Notes under the pieces: model-generated | What the model was told of the DNA's origin: nothing | The model's database searches: none | Seen by the model: only the letters and a program-made list of their open reading frames with translations | Assembly (NCBI GenBank): GCA_963700475.1 | Contig: CAVOXR010000014.1 | Span: forward strand, 124,001 to 188,000 | Length of the DNA stretch: 64,000 nt | Direction: 5' to 3' | Origin: Prado023 sp963700475 | GTDB lineage: Bacteria > Actinomycetota > Actinomycetes > S36-B12 > CAIYMF01 | Shown here: positions 54,596 to 64,000 of the stretch, piece by piece | How positions within the stretch are numbered: position 1 is the stretch's first letter | Layout: every line of letters begins with the position of its first letter | Translations under genes and position numbers: made by a program

Positions 54596-55933
54596 ATGAA
54601 GGTTCTCGTGCCGGCCGAGTCCCGGCCCGGCGAGAATCGCGTGGCGCTGGTCCCCGAATCGGTGGCGCGACTCACGGCCCTCGGCCTGACCGTCGCGGTC
54701 CAGACCGGTGCCGGGCTGCGCAGCTACGCGACAGATGACGACTACCGCCAGGCCGGGGCCGAGGTGATCGGAACCGAGCACGTCGCGGCGGCGCTCGGCG
54801 TCACCGACGTGGTCGCGACCGTGCGCCCGCTGCATCCCAAGGCCGTCGAGCTGCTCAAGCCCGGCGCGGTCAGCCTGTCGTTCCTGCAGCCGGTCGCCGA
54901 CCTGGCCACCGTCGTCGCCGCGGCCAACGCCGGGGCCACGGCGCTGTCCTTCGACCTGGTCCCCCGCATCTCGCGGGCCCAGTCGATGGATGCCCTGACC
55001 TCGCAGTCGCTGGTCTCGGGATACCTCGCAGCCCTCGTGGGGGCGACCCGCCTGCCCAAGTTCTTCCCCCTGTTCATGACTGCCGCCGGGACCATCCCGC
55101 CGGCCAAGGTCCTGGTCCTCGGCGCCGGCGTGGCCGGGCTGCAGGCCATGGCCACGGCCCGCCGGCTCGGCGCGGTCGTCTCCGGCTACGACGTGCGGCC
55201 CTCGAGCGCCGACGAGGTCAAGTCGATGGGGGCGACGTTCCTGGCCCTGGACCTCGAGACCGCGCAGGGCGCGGGCGGCTACGCCACCGAGATGACCGAG
55301 GACCGCGCAGCCCGACAGATGGAGCTGCTGGCGCCCTATGTGGCCGACTCGGACGTCGTCATCACCACTGCCGCCATCCCCGGTCGTCCCGCGCCTCGGC
55401 TCGTCAGTGCCGAGATGGTCGCGGCGATGCGCACGGGCTCGGTCGTCGTGGACCTCGCCGCCGAGTCCGGCGGGAACGTGGAGGGCTCGCAGCCCGGTGC
55501 CGAGGTGCAGATCGGTGGCGCCCTGGTGTGGGGCGGCGCAGACGTGCCCAGCCAGCTGCCGGTGCACGCCTCGAAGCTGTACTCGGCCAACGTCGTGGCA
55601 CTGCTCACCCTCATCACCACCGACGGGATCGTCGACGCCGACCTGGCCGATGAGGTCATCGACGGATGCGCAGTCGTGCACCGCGGGACCATCCGCAACG
55701 CCGCTGCGGCGCAGGCCCTCGGCCTGGCGGTCGCGACGGCGGCACCGGCGCAGGACGAGCCCGCAACGCTGCCAGAGCCAGAGGACCAGCAGGACGAGCC
55801 GACCGAGAGGGAGGCACCCGCCGAGCAGGAGGACCCGTTGGAGCCGCAGACCGACGTCGTGGCCCAGCCGGTCGAGCCGCTCGTCACGCCGGCCGATCCG
55901 GCCAGTTCCGACGCGCCGGAGGAGGAGTCCTGA
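54596..55933 (+). CDS. pntAA: NAD(P) transhydrogenase alpha-1 subunit (split type)
   Basis: NAD(H)-binding domain I of a second transhydrogenase; 445 residues. KVLVPAESRPGENRVALVPE, SFDLVPRISRAQSMDAL, VLGAGVAGLQAMATARRLGA (in part) and ITTAAIPGRPAPRLVS are the family motifs. Unlike the pntA at 38.7 kb it ends without membrane helices; instead it has an acidic Pro/Glu tail of about 70 residues. ATG 54596 is 8 nt after AGGAGG (54582-54587). The stop overlaps the next gene in TGATG. Confidence 0.93.
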   Translation: MKVLVPAESRPGENRVALVPESVARLTALGLTVAVQTGAGLRSYATDDDYRQAGAEVIGTEHVAAALGVTDVVATVRPLHPKAVELLKPGAVSLSFLQPVADLATVVAAANAGATALSFDLVPRISRAQSMDALTSQSLVSGYLAALVGATRLPKFFPLFMTAAGTIPPAKVLVLGAGVAGLQAMATARRLGAVVSGYDVRPSSADEVKSMGATFLALDLETAQGAGGYATEMTEDRAARQMELLAPYVADSDVVITTAAIPGRPAPRLVSAEMVAAMRTGSVVVDLAAESGGNVEGSQPGAEVQIGGALVWGGADVPSQLPVHASKLYSANVVALLTLITTDGIVDADLADEVIDGCAVVHRGTIRNAAAAQALGLAVATAAPAQDEPATLPEPEDQQDEPTEREAPAEQEDPLEPQTDVVAQPVEPLVTPADPASSDAPEEES

Positions 55934-56244
55934 TGGAGGGCATGGCACTGCTCACGATCTTCGTCCTGAGCATCTTCGTGGGCTTCGAGGTCATCGCCAA
56001 GGTGTCCTCGGTGCTGCACACCCCCTTGATGTCCGGGGCCAACGCCATCCACGGCATCGTGCTGATCGGCGCGATCACCGTGGCAGGTGCCGCGGACAAC
56101 AACAGCCAGTTCTGGTTGGCCATCGTGGCCGTCGTCCTGGCCTCGATGAACCTGGTCGGCGGCTTCGTCGTCACTGATCGGATGCTCGAGATGTTCGGCG
56201 GACCGAAGAAGAAGGCCGTCACGGACAAGGAGGCCGGCCGGTGA
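55933..56244 (+). CDS. pntAB: NAD(P) transhydrogenase alpha-2 subunit (membrane part)
   Basis: A 103-residue protein with three to four helices: ALLTIFVLSIFVGFEVIAKV, HTPLMSGANAIHGIVLIGAI and WLAIVAVVLASMNLVGGFVV, ending in TDRMLEMFGGPKKK. The VSSVLHTPLMS segment is the conserved proton-channel region of the transhydrogenase alpha membrane part. Overlaps both neighbours (TGATG before, GTGA after), as in other three-gene pnt operons. Confidence 0.94.
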   Translation: MEGMALLTIFVLSIFVGFEVIAKVSSVLHTPLMSGANAIHGIVLIGAITVAGAADNNSQFWLAIVAVVLASMNLVGGFVVTDRMLEMFGGPKKKAVTDKEAGR

Positions 56245-57623
56245 GCGGGACCCCCACCTGGGCGGCGCTGGCCTACCTGGTCGCTGCCGTCTGCTTCATC
56301 CTCGCGCTCAAGGGCCTGTCGTCGCCGAGGACTGCCCGCCGAGGCAACCTGATCGGGGCATTCGGTGCCGCCCTGGCCACGGTCACGCTCTTCCTGTCGG
56401 GTATCGAGCTGAACCGCCTCGGGATCATCCTGGCCGCCGTCGTGGTCGGCTCGGCTGTCGGCGCCGTGGCCGCGCGGCGGGTGAAGATGACCCAGATGCC
56501 CCAGCTGGTCGCCCTGCTCAACGGTGTCGGCGGTGGAGCCGCGGGCCTTGTGGCCATCACGGAATGGCTGCACACCCCGGACATGTCCGGGTTCACGCTG
56601 TTCGCCACCGCGCTCACGATCCTGATCGGGTCCGTGTCCTTCACCGGGTCGATCGTGACCTTCCTGAAGCTCCAGGAGCTCATGACCACCAGGCCCGTGG
56701 TGCTTCCCGCCGGCCGGTGGATCACGATCGGTGTGGCGCTCGGTGCGCTTGCCGCGGCGGTGTGGATGGTCACCGCCCCGAGCTCGGCCGCCCTCTTCAC
56801 CCTGGCCGTGCTCTCGGCCGTCCTCGGTGTCCTGTTCGTGCTGCCCGTCGGCGGCGCGGACGTCCCGATCGTCATCTCCCTGCTCAACGCGTTCACCGGC
56901 CTGGCCGTGGCTGCCTCGGGCTTCGTCCTGGACAACGTCCTGCTGATCATCGCCGGCACGCTGGTTGGGGCCTCGGGCACGCTGCTGACCCGGATGATGG
57001 CCCAGGCGATGGGCCGCCCGCTGACCAACACCCTGTTCGGGGCGTTCACCGCGAAGGCCATCACCGCCGGGGCGGGGTCCGCCGCGGATCGTCCGGTGCG
57101 CTCCTGCTCGCCGGACGACGTCGCGATCATGCTCGGCTACGCCCGCAAGGTGATCTTCGTGCCGGGCTACGGCCTGGCCGTGGCCCAGGCCCAGCACACC
57201 CTGCGCGAGCTCGCCGACCTGCTGACCGACCGGGGGATCGAGGTCATGTACGCCATCCACCCGGTGGCCGGGCGCATGCCGGGGCACATGAACGTCCTGC
57301 TTGCGGAGGCCAACGTGCCCTACGAGCAGCTCAAGGAGATGGACGAGGTCAACCCCGAGTTCAGCTCCGCGGACGTGGCCCTGGTGGTCGGGGCCAACGA
57401 CGTGGTCAACCCGGCGGCGCGCGACGACCGCAGCGCCCCCATCTACGGGATGCCCATCCTCAATGTCGACCAGGCCGCGCAGGTGGTGTTCCTCAAGCGG
57501 TCGATGCGCCCCGGGTTCGCGGGCATCGAGAACGAGCTGCTCTTCGACCCGAGGACGCAGTTGCTGTTCGGCGACGCGAAGGACTCCCTGACCAAGGTCG
57601 TCGGCGCGGTCAAGCACGTGTGA
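56241..57623 (+). CDS. pntB: NAD(P) transhydrogenase beta subunit (second copy)
   Basis: A 460-residue beta subunit paralogous to 40276-41712: helices in residues 1-250, GSIVTFLKLQEL, LLNAFTGLAVAASGFVLDN, then NADP(H) domain III with VIFVPGYGLAVAQAQHTLRE, AIHPVAGRMPGHMNVLLAEA and VVGANDVVNPAARDDRS. The two beta subunits are clearly related but differ at many positions, so this is an old duplication or separate acquisition, not a recent copy. Starts with GTG in a 4-bp overlap. Confidence 0.95.
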   Translation: MSGTPTWAALAYLVAAVCFILALKGLSSPRTARRGNLIGAFGAALATVTLFLSGIELNRLGIILAAVVVGSAVGAVAARRVKMTQMPQLVALLNGVGGGAAGLVAITEWLHTPDMSGFTLFATALTILIGSVSFTGSIVTFLKLQELMTTRPVVLPAGRWITIGVALGALAAAVWMVTAPSSAALFTLAVLSAVLGVLFVLPVGGADVPIVISLLNAFTGLAVAASGFVLDNVLLIIAGTLVGASGTLLTRMMAQAMGRPLTNTLFGAFTAKAITAGAGSAADRPVRSCSPDDVAIMLGYARKVIFVPGYGLAVAQAQHTLRELADLLTDRGIEVMYAIHPVAGRMPGHMNVLLAEANVPYEQLKEMDEVNPEFSSADVALVVGANDVVNPAARDDRSAPIYGMPILNVDQAAQVVFLKRSMRPGFAGIENELLFDPRTQLLFGDAKDSLTKVVGAVKHV

Positions 57624-57644
57624 CCGGATGGCAGACTTCGGGCC

Positions 57645-58109
57645 GTGAGGTCCTCCACCGCCGATGAGCGGGCCATGCGCCTCGCCCTGGCCGTGGCTGG
57701 TCACGCGCTGCCCGGCGGGGATGTCCCGATCGGTGCGGTCGTCCTCGACGCCAACGGGATCGTCATCGGTGAGGGGTTCAACCGCCGGGAGCTCGATGCC
57801 GACCCGACGGCGCACGCGGAGGTGCTGGCCCTGCGTGCCGCGGCTCAGGAGATGGGGCAGTGGCGGCTCGAGGGATGCACCCTGGTGGTGACGCTCGAGC
57901 CGTGCACGATGTGCGCCGGGGCGATCGTCCTGTCCCGCGTGGACCGCGTCGTGTTCGGGGCGTTCGACCCCAAGGCCGGCGCCGTCGGGTCTCTGTGGGA
58001 CGTCGTGCGCGACCCGCGACTCAACCATCGCCCCGAGGTGGTGGCCGGCGTGCTGGCCGAGGACTGTGGCCGGGTGCTGCGGGAGTTCTTCGAGACCCAC
58101 CGCGGCTGA
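57645..58109 (+). CDS. tadA: tRNA adenosine(34) deaminase
   Basis: Zinc deaminase that makes inosine at the wobble position of tRNA-Arg(ACG); 154 residues. The zinc site is complete: HAE at 57-59 (catalytic Glu59) and PCTMC with Cys87 and Cys90. DPKAGAVGSLWDVVRDPRLNH and the C-terminal FFETHRG are typical of TadA rather than cytosine deaminases. GTG 57645 is 7 nt after CAGACT, suggesting a leaderless start. Confidence 0.92.
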   Translation: MRSSTADERAMRLALAVAGHALPGGDVPIGAVVLDANGIVIGEGFNRRELDADPTAHAEVLALRAAAQEMGQWRLEGCTLVVTLEPCTMCAGAIVLSRVDRVVFGAFDPKAGAVGSLWDVVRDPRLNHRPEVVAGVLAEDCGRVLREFFETHRG

Positions 58110-58177
58110 TCGGGGTCGACGGACTTCCGGGGCGGTCGGTGCCGGACGCGCGGCGCAGCGCCAATAGGGTGGCGGCC

Positions 58178-58816
58178 ATGCGCACCATGCTCGCCGACCA
58201 CCCGCTGGTCGCCCACAAGCTGACCACCCTGCGCGACGAGCGCACCGACTCCCCCACGTTCCGGCGCCTCGTCGACGAGCTGGTGACGCTGCTGGCCTAC
58301 GAGGCCACGCGCGACATCCGGGTCGCCGAGGTCGACATCACCACCCCCGTCGGCCCCGCCACAGGGCATCGCATGGCCCAGCCGCGTCCGGTCGTGATCC
58401 CGATCCTGCGCGCCGGCCTGGGGATGCTCGAGGGGATGACCCGGCTGCTGCCCACCGCGGAGATCGGCTTCCTCGGGATGATCCGCGACGAGGTCACGCT
58501 CGAGGCATCGACGTACGCCGACCGGCTTCCCATGGACCTGTCGGGTCGGCAGGTGTTCCTGCTCGACCCGATGCTGGCCACCGGCGGGACGCTGATCATG
58601 GCGATCGACCTCGTGCTGTCCCGCGGTGCCCGCGACGTCACGGCGATCTGCATCCTGGCCGCCCCCGAGGGCATCGCCGCGGTGGATGCCGCGGTCGCCG
58701 ACCGGATCCCGACCATCACCCTGGTCACGGCCGCGATCGACGAGCGGCTCAACGAGCACGGCTACATCGTCCCCGGCCTCGGTGACGCGGGCGACCGGCT
58801 GTACGGCGTGGTCTGA
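58178..58816 (+). CDS. upp: Uracil phosphoribosyltransferase
   Basis: Salvages uracil to UMP using PRPP; 212 residues. MLADHPLVAHKLTTLRDERT at the start, PVVIPILRAGLGMLEGM, the PRPP-binding DPMLATGGTLI and the C-terminal GYIVPGLGDAGDRLYG (uracil site) are all conserved. TAGGGT (58165-58170) lies 7 nt before the ATG, so this is another leaderless gene. Confidence 0.96.
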   Translation: MRTMLADHPLVAHKLTTLRDERTDSPTFRRLVDELVTLLAYEATRDIRVAEVDITTPVGPATGHRMAQPRPVVIPILRAGLGMLEGMTRLLPTAEIGFLGMIRDEVTLEASTYADRLPMDLSGRQVFLLDPMLATGGTLIMAIDLVLSRGARDVTAICILAAPEGIAAVDAAVADRIPTITLVTAAIDERLNEHGYIVPGLGDAGDRLYGVV

Positions 58817-58907
58817 CGGGGTTCACCAGGGCATGTGGGCGGGCCATCCGGGCGCGGCCCGCAGGGTCTGGCCCCCGCGCACCCGGCCAGCGTTGCCCGC
58901 GGACCCT

Positions 58908-59855
58908 CTACTCAGCGTCGTCGGACTCGTCGGTGACCAGTTCGCCGACCTGGCCGTACACCCACGGCTCGTTGTCCGGGTCGTGGCCGACCGGGACCCC
59001 CACCACGATCGGCACGTCGAACTCCAGCAGGCGCTGTTCCATGAAGCTCTCCGCGTGCTGGTCGCGCTCCCCCACCGCCGCGCTGAACGAGCCGAGCGCG
59101 AAGGCCTGGACGCCCATCAGCCCGCCGGACAGCTGCAACTGCGTGATCATCCGGTCCAGGCGGTAGACCGGCTCCCCGACGTCCTCGAGGACCATGATCG
59201 CGTCGTGGGAGCGCAGCGCGTGCGGCGTGCCGGCCAGGGCGGCCAGCATCGCCAGGTTGCCCCCGACGAACGGCCCCCGCACCGAGCGACGCGGGCCGGC
59301 CACATGGTCCACGTGTGCACGGAAGCCGGAGCCCTCCTGGAGCAGCGCGCGCACCCGTTCGAGGACGGCGGGCGCTGCGAGGTCACCCAGGGCGGTGATC
59401 ACCGGGGCGTGGATCCCCATGAGCCCGTGCGTGACCGGATGGGCGAGATCGTTGGTCAGGCTGTGCTCGCGATAGAGCGCGGCGAGGAAGGCCGTGGCGT
59501 CCGAGAAGCCGAGGAGCGGGCGATTGGGCACGGCTGCAGGGTCGCGGGTCAGCCGGATCAGGTCCTCGAGCAGATGCATGGCACCGAAGCCACCCCGAGC
59601 GAACCAGATCGCCTCGACCTCGGGGTCAGTCATCGCCCAGCGCAGGTCGTCGAGCCGCTGCTGGGCTGTCCCCGCGGTGTGTCCGGCCACGGCCAGGACG
59701 TGCTGGCCAACCAGTGGGCGGTATCCCCATCCGTGCAGCACGTCGAGGCCCCGCCCGAGGCGCGCGGGCTGGACGGGCCCGGAGGGGGCGATGACGGCGA
59801 TCCGAGCGCCCGGCGCAAGCAGTGGCCCGGGAAGGTCGGGCTGGCTCAGCAACAT
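58908..59855 (-). CDS. LD-carboxypeptidase, peptidase family S66
   Basis: Cleaves the terminal D-Ala from murein tetrapeptides in peptidoglycan recycling (LdcA family); some relatives degrade microcin C. 315 residues. The nucleophile elbow is ARGGFGAMHLLEDL in a short form, with LLGFSDATAFLAALY, THGLMG, GPFVGGNLAMLAALAG and IMVLEDVGEPVYRLDRM (catalytic Glu) and the C-terminal VVGVPVGHDPDN with its His. No signal peptide, so cytoplasmic. The ATG follows GGGAGG. Confidence 0.9.
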   Translation of the reverse strand: MLLSQPDLPGPLLAPGARIAVIAPSGPVQPARLGRGLDVLHGWGYRPLVGQHVLAVAGHTAGTAQQRLDDLRWAMTDPEVEAIWFARGGFGAMHLLEDLIRLTRDPAAVPNRPLLGFSDATAFLAALYREHSLTNDLAHPVTHGLMGIHAPVITALGDLAAPAVLERVRALLQEGSGFRAHVDHVAGPRRSVRGPFVGGNLAMLAALAGTPHALRSHDAIMVLEDVGEPVYRLDRMITQLQLSGGLMGVQAFALGSFSAAVGERDQHAESFMEQRLLEFDVPIVVGVPVGHDPDNEPWVYGQVGELVTDESDDAE

Positions 59856-60013
59856 CTCAACTGGATCCTCCCCCGCGATGGTGGGTCCGTGGCGACGACC
59901 CCACGCTACGCCAGCAGCGTGGCTGATCCGCGGTGGGCCGGGCGACGCCGGGCGGCGATGGTGCGCGCCGGGGATGGCGAAGGGGCAGCCAGTCGACTGC
60001 CCCTTCGGCGCGG

Positions 60014-60098
60014 CGGAGGATACGGGATTTGAACCCGTGAGGGTGTTACCCCAACACGATTTCCAATCGTGCGCACTAGGCCACTATGCGAATCCTCC
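60014..60098 (-). tRNA. tRNA-Ser (anticodon GGA)
   Basis: An 85-nt class II tRNA: acceptor strands GGAGGAT and ATCCTCC, anticodon loop TTGGAAA with anticodon GGA, long variable arm, T arm ACGGG-TTCAAAT-CCCGT region and G discriminator. CCA is not encoded. It faces away from the SRP RNA gene. Confidence 0.95.
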
Positions 60099-60224
60099 GC
60101 CGTCGATTCTACGGTGCGCCGTGGGGTTCCTCCGAATCCGAGGATCGCCGACCCTGCCCGGGCCATCCCCCGGTCCACTGCGCCGGGAGGATCCGGCCGT
60201 GGCCGGTCACCCCCGACAGGGGCG

Positions 60225-60230
60225 TAGAAT
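60225..60230 (+). promoter_or_regulatory. -10 box of the SRP RNA gene
   Basis: TAGAAT lies 7 nt before the first base of the SRP RNA (60238). No convincing -35 was seen at 17-18 bp. Confidence 0.65.
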
Positions 60231-60237
60231 GGTCGCC

Positions 60238-60324
60238 GACCCCCCGTGTGGCGTCACCCTGTGAACCTCCCCAGGGCCGGAAGGCAGCAAGGATAAACGG
60301 GCTCTGACGGGTGCGCGGGGGGTC
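60238..60324 (+). ncRNA. ffs: Signal recognition particle RNA (4.5S type)
   Basis: Short bacterial SRP RNA that scaffolds Ffh for co-translational targeting. The ends pair (GACCCCCCG at 60238 with CGGGGGGTC ending 60324). The apical domain is exact: CCAGGGCCGGAAGGCAGCAA followed by GGATAAACGGG, with the asymmetric loop and GGAA tetraloop bound by Ffh. GC-rich direct repeats (GGGCCCTCCG) follow at 60370-60402, before the convergent patatin gene end. Confidence 0.95.
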
Positions 60325-60447
60325 ACCTGTGCTCGACAGCGCACGCGAGGGTCGCTCCTGCCTCAGGCAGGGCCCTCCGCCCGGCGGGGCCCTCCGTCCG
60401 GCAGGGCCGAACCTGCTCCCCGGCCGGCTCCCGCCCGGCCCCGCGGG

Positions 60448-63400
60448 TCACTCCTGTTCGATGACCTGGGTGGTGTGTCCGGGCAGGACCCCGCCGGTCT
60501 GCTCGAGCAGCTCGCGCGCGGCCATCCGGCCCGCCTCGACCACGAGGTCCATCTGGTGCCACTCCAGGGTCCCCACCCCGAGCGGCGGCGGGGTCACCAC
60601 CGTGGCGCCGCTCGCGCGAGCCGCCTGGACGGCACCGCCGCTGCCGATCATCATCACCCGCAGCAGGGTGTCTCCCATCGCGGGCATCCGCGGGGGGCCT
60701 GTGCGCGCCTTCCCGCCACCACCGCCACCCATCGCGATGTTCACGGCCACGATCGGTCCCTCGTCGCGCTCGGTCAGCAGCCCCACCGGGAGGTTGTCCA
60801 GCACGCCGCCGTCGACCATGAGCCGATCGTCAACGCGCATCGGCGGGAACAGGACCGGGATCGAGACGGAGGCGCTGATCGCCTCGGCGAGGTCACCGCG
60901 GCGGTGCTCGAAGGGCGCCCGTCCCAGCAGGTCCACGCTCATGCACCGGAACTGCCGGGTCAGCGCCTGGATCTCCCTGGTCCCGAGGCGGTGACGCAGC
61001 ATGCTGCGGGTGCGGCGGCCCTTGATCAGGGAGACACTCGGGAACGTGTAGTCGCCGATCGGGTTGCCCCGGACGAAGTCGTCGTAGCAGACCTCGTGGA
61101 GGGTCGCGGCGTCCATCCCCGTGGCGTAGGCACCGGCCACGATCGACCCGATGCTGCTGCCGGCCACACGATCCACGTGGATCCCCGCGGCAGCGAACTC
61201 CTGGAGGACGCCGATGTGGGCGAACCCACGAGCCCCACCGCCGGCCATCACCATGCCCACCGACCAACCGCCGATCCGCGCGGCCACCATCCGCAGGTCG
61301 TCGTGCGGGACCCCGTCCGCGACGATGGTGACCTGCCAGGGGTCCAGCGCCTCGCACCAGCGCCGCAGCGTGTCCTCTGCCGGCCGGGTACCCACCAGGA
61401 CGAGGTCGGCGCCTGCCCGCTCCCGCGCCGTCAGGTCCATCCGGCGGCTCCTGGCCGGCCACTGCGACCAGGACCACGTGGTCGGCCTGGCGCAGGCAGA
61501 AGTCCCGGCTCGGGTCGTCGGCGGCAGCGACCAGCAGGACCCTGTCCAGGGACCCTTCCGCGCGCTCGAGGGCCTCGGGGCCCGGCTCGGGCAGCACGTC
61601 CGCCCGCAGGCGGGTGCGCAGGTGCGCCAGCACCTCGGCGCCGACAGCCTCGACCGGTGCCCCCGGGTGCATCCCGACGACGGACACCACCACGGGCCGG
61701 GTCCCCAGGGCCTGTGCCGGGGGCCGGGCGTCGCTGAGCTGTTCGGCGAGCACCCCTGCCAGGGCGGGGTAGGCGCTGGCGTCCTGGGACATCGCAGCGT
61801 CGAACTCCGCGCGGGACACCTCACTGAGGATGCTGTCCCGGCGCGCCCGGATCGACGCCGAGCGCGTCCCGGCGGTGAGCAGCGCGAGCTCCCCGACCAC
61901 GGACCCGGGCCCGAGCTCGCGCACCACCTCGTCGCCGATCACCACCTCGAGCCGCCCTGCCCGCAGGACGAACACGGAGTCGGCGGTGTCACCGGCGCGG
62001 AAGAGCCAATGGCCGCCCTGGAGGTGCCGGTCGTGCGCGGCCTGGTCCAGCGCGGAGCGCACCGACTCGGGAAGTCGGCTGAACAGCGGCACGGACCCGA
62101 TCGACGCGGGTGCCTGCCCCTGGGCGGTCCCCGGCTCCGGCAGGTGCACCTCGATCCGTCGGCTCGAGGGATCATCCGGCTCCTCGCTGGCCGACTGGAT
62201 CCGGCCGAGGAACATCGAGATGACCGCGACCGCCACGAAGCAGGCCACGGACATCCACCAGCCCTCGCGGAAGGAGTCCACCGAGGTCGCCGGGGTGGGC
62301 GTGCCGATGATGACCACCAGCAGCGCGATCCCCAGGACGCCGCCCATCTGCCGGGTGCTCGACGCGACTGCCGACGCTGTGGCGTAGCGACCGCCCGGAC
62401 ACGGCCGCCAGAGTGGCGCTGCCCAGCAGCGGCAGGGTCATGCCGACCCCGATGCCGCTGAGGATCTGCCCGGGGAGCCACTGGGTCAGGAAGGCGGGGG
62501 TGGTGCCCACCTGGGTGGCGTACCAGACGTAGGAGCTGGCCCAGATCAGTGCGCCGGGGACGATGAACAGCCGGTACCCGCGCTTCGCGGCGATCGGACC
62601 GAGGACAGCGGCGACCACCGCGGCGATCAGCGCCGCAGGCACCAGCGCCATGCCGGCCCGCAGGACGCTGTAGCCCCAGACGTAGGACAGCCACAGGATG
62701 TTGGTCAGCAGGTAGGCGTAGAAGCCCATCCCGGCCGCGATCGTGGCGACGTTGCCGACCTTGAAGGCGCGGACCTTGAGCAGTTCGGGGTCCAGCAGCG
62801 GCGAGCGGTGGCGCCGGGAGCTGAGCACGAAGAAGACCAGCAGGAGCGCAGAGACGACGAAGCAGCCGATGACGGCCCAGCTGGTCCAGCCCCACTCGTC
62901 GCCCTGGACGATCCCCAGGGTGAGCAGCCCGAGGGCGAGGGCGAACAGCGCCGCCCCGCCGAGGTCCGGCAGGGTCCGGCGCCCCGGTGCCCGGCTCTCG
63001 ACGAGCGAGCGCCGGGCGATGACCCAGGCGGCGATCCCGAAGGGGAGGTTCACGAGGAACGCCCAGCGCCAGTCGCCGAGCTCCACGAGCAGGCCGCCGA
63101 TCGGCGGGCCGAGGCCGGAGGCCAGTGCTGCCGACGCGCCCCACAGCCCGACCGCGTGGGTCCGGCGCTCGGCGGGGAAGGCCGCGACGACCAGCGCCAG
63201 CGAGGCCGGCACCAGCATGGCCGCGCCGAGGGCCTGCACCACGCGGGCCCCGATCAGGAAGCCAACCGAGGGCGAGAGGGCGCAGATCACCGAGGCGACC
63301 GTGAAGACCAGCACCCCCCAGACGAACGCGCGCCTCCGGCCGATCAGGTCGCTCATCCGGCCGAACGGGACCAGGAACGCTGCGAACACGATGTTGTAGG

Positions 63401-63602
63401 CGTTGAGGATCCACGACAGGTTGCTGATCGTGGAGTCCGGGAACGACTCGCGGATGCTGGGGAACGCGACGTTGACGATCGTGGCGTCGAGGAAGGCCAG
63501 GAACGCACCGAACGAGGCGATGCCCAGGACGGTGCCGCTCGAGACACGACCGCGCTTGACGGTCTCGAGTGCCCGGGAATCGGGGCGTACGTCCGCGCTC
63601 AT
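60448..63602 (-). CDS. MFS transporter fused to cyclic-nucleotide-binding and patatin phospholipase domains (two apparent frameshifts)
   Basis: After removing one extra base near 62391-62396 and one near 61453-61454 this is one 1050-residue protein. Residues about 20-470 are a DHA2-type, 14-helix drug/H+ antiporter (FLDATIVNVAFPSI, NAYNIVFAAFLVPFGRMSDL, IGARVVQALGAAMLVP). About 500-600 is a cNMP-binding domain (LFRAGDTADSVFVLRAGRLE, GPGSVVGELALLT). About 780-960 is a patatin lipase: GGGARGFAHIGVLQEF, nucleophile GSSIGS, DGGVLDNLPVGLL. The architecture and length match Mycobacterium tuberculosis Rv3239c/Rv3728. Ligand, lipid substrate and transported molecule are unknown. Confidence 0.85.
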
Positions 63603-63812
63603 CTGCACCTGTTCTCTCGTCGACCTCGGACCCGTCAGGGGTCCACGGCACACCAGCTCCCGCCGAACGGCCAGCTCGGTCGACCCACAGACCGCCGCCG
63701 AAGGGCTTCCTCAACCACCCGGTGCCCCCCGGGGTAGGACAGGCGCCGCACGGAGCGTAGTGCTCGCGGCACCCGCAGCGCACGTTGTGTGATGCCCCGG
63801 GCCGCCCTGCGA

Positions 63813-64000
63813 TCAGGCCGCGGTCAGCACCAGGCCCGCGTCCGTGCCCTGGGCCCCAACCTCGACCTGCACCGTCGAGCCGTCGCGGTAGTCGCCCGAC
63901 AGGATGCCTCGGGCCAGCGGGTCGCCGATGGCGGTCTGGATCAGCCGGCGCAGGGGACGTGCACCGTAGAGCGGGTCGAACCCGTGGTCGGCCAGCCATT
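63813..64000 (-). CDS. clpB: ClpB disaggregase, C-terminal end only
   Basis: The last 61 codons of a ClpB-type AAA+ protein; the rest lies beyond the window. The translated end reads WLADHGFDPLYGARPLRRLI then QTAIGDPLARGILSGDYRDG, the conserved D2-small domain of Clp/Hsp100 proteins with its sensor-2 Arg (GARPLRR). The stop is TGA at 63815-63813. The 210-bp gap to the MFS-patatin gene shows no gene. Confidence 0.9.
   Translation of the reverse strand, partial: WLADHGFDPLYGARPLRRLIQTAIGDPLARGILSGDYRDGSTVQVEVGAQGTDAGLVLTAA

Overview
The window is GC-rich chromosomal DNA from an actinomycete (Actinomycetota). Supporting signs are the proteasome activator Bpa, many GTG starts, leaderless genes whose -10 hexamer lies 6-8 nt before the start codon, a short SRP RNA, and a mycobacterial-type transporter/patatin fusion. 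I cannot fix the genus. I see no transposase, IS element, CRISPR array, rRNA or replication origin.

Layout. 1-0.9 kb: SbtA/SbtB bicarbonate transporter and PII-like regulator. 1-9.3 kb: amidase, TspO, nucleosidase, class B penicillin-binding protein, ankyrin lipoprotein, tRNA-Ser(UGA), PLP decarboxylase. 9.35-22.1 kb: acyl-CoA catabolism (enoyl-CoA hydratase, acyl-CoA dehydrogenase, TetR, AtuA-like protein, biotin-dependent acyl-CoA carboxylase). The two ends of this block share a tandem operator. Between them lie an AmmeMemoRadiSam locus (radical SAM AmrS plus a fused AmrB-AmrA) and a VapBC toxin-antitoxin pair. 22.3-33.4 kb: small unknown protein, K+ channel, SET-domain protein divergent from Bpa, seryl-tRNA synthetase, HAD phosphatase plus rhomboid, prephenate dehydratase, glycerophosphodiesterase, FAD-linked oxidase, fructose-bisphosphate aldolase. 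33.5-43.4 kb: a DUF559-type nuclease-like gene bracketed by two related palindromes, purA, a secreted beta-helix protein, an Old Yellow Enzyme, transhydrogenase pntAB, an aminotransferase. 43.6-48.8 kb: two unknown proteins, then purD, purB and purC. 49-53.2 kb: a complete sugar PTS made of separate single-function proteins. 53.3-64 kb: tocopherol-cyclase-like protein, a second (three-gene) transhydrogenase, tadA, upp, LD-carboxypeptidase, tRNA-Ser(GGA), SRP RNA, an MFS-cNMP-patatin fusion, and the C-terminal end of clpB.

Two general points. First, thirteen genes are interrupted by what look like fifteen single-base insertions and no deletions. Removing one base restores a full-length family member each time. 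This one-sided pattern, which hits housekeeping genes such as purB and purD, points to base-insertion errors in the sequence rather than decay, so these genes are listed as single CDSs with the shift position. Second, the intergenic DNA carries several unrelated-sequence palindromes with 13-25 bp arms. Two families occur twice here, and one copy lies inside a coding region.

All functions are inferred from sequence by eye; no database search or folding program was run.
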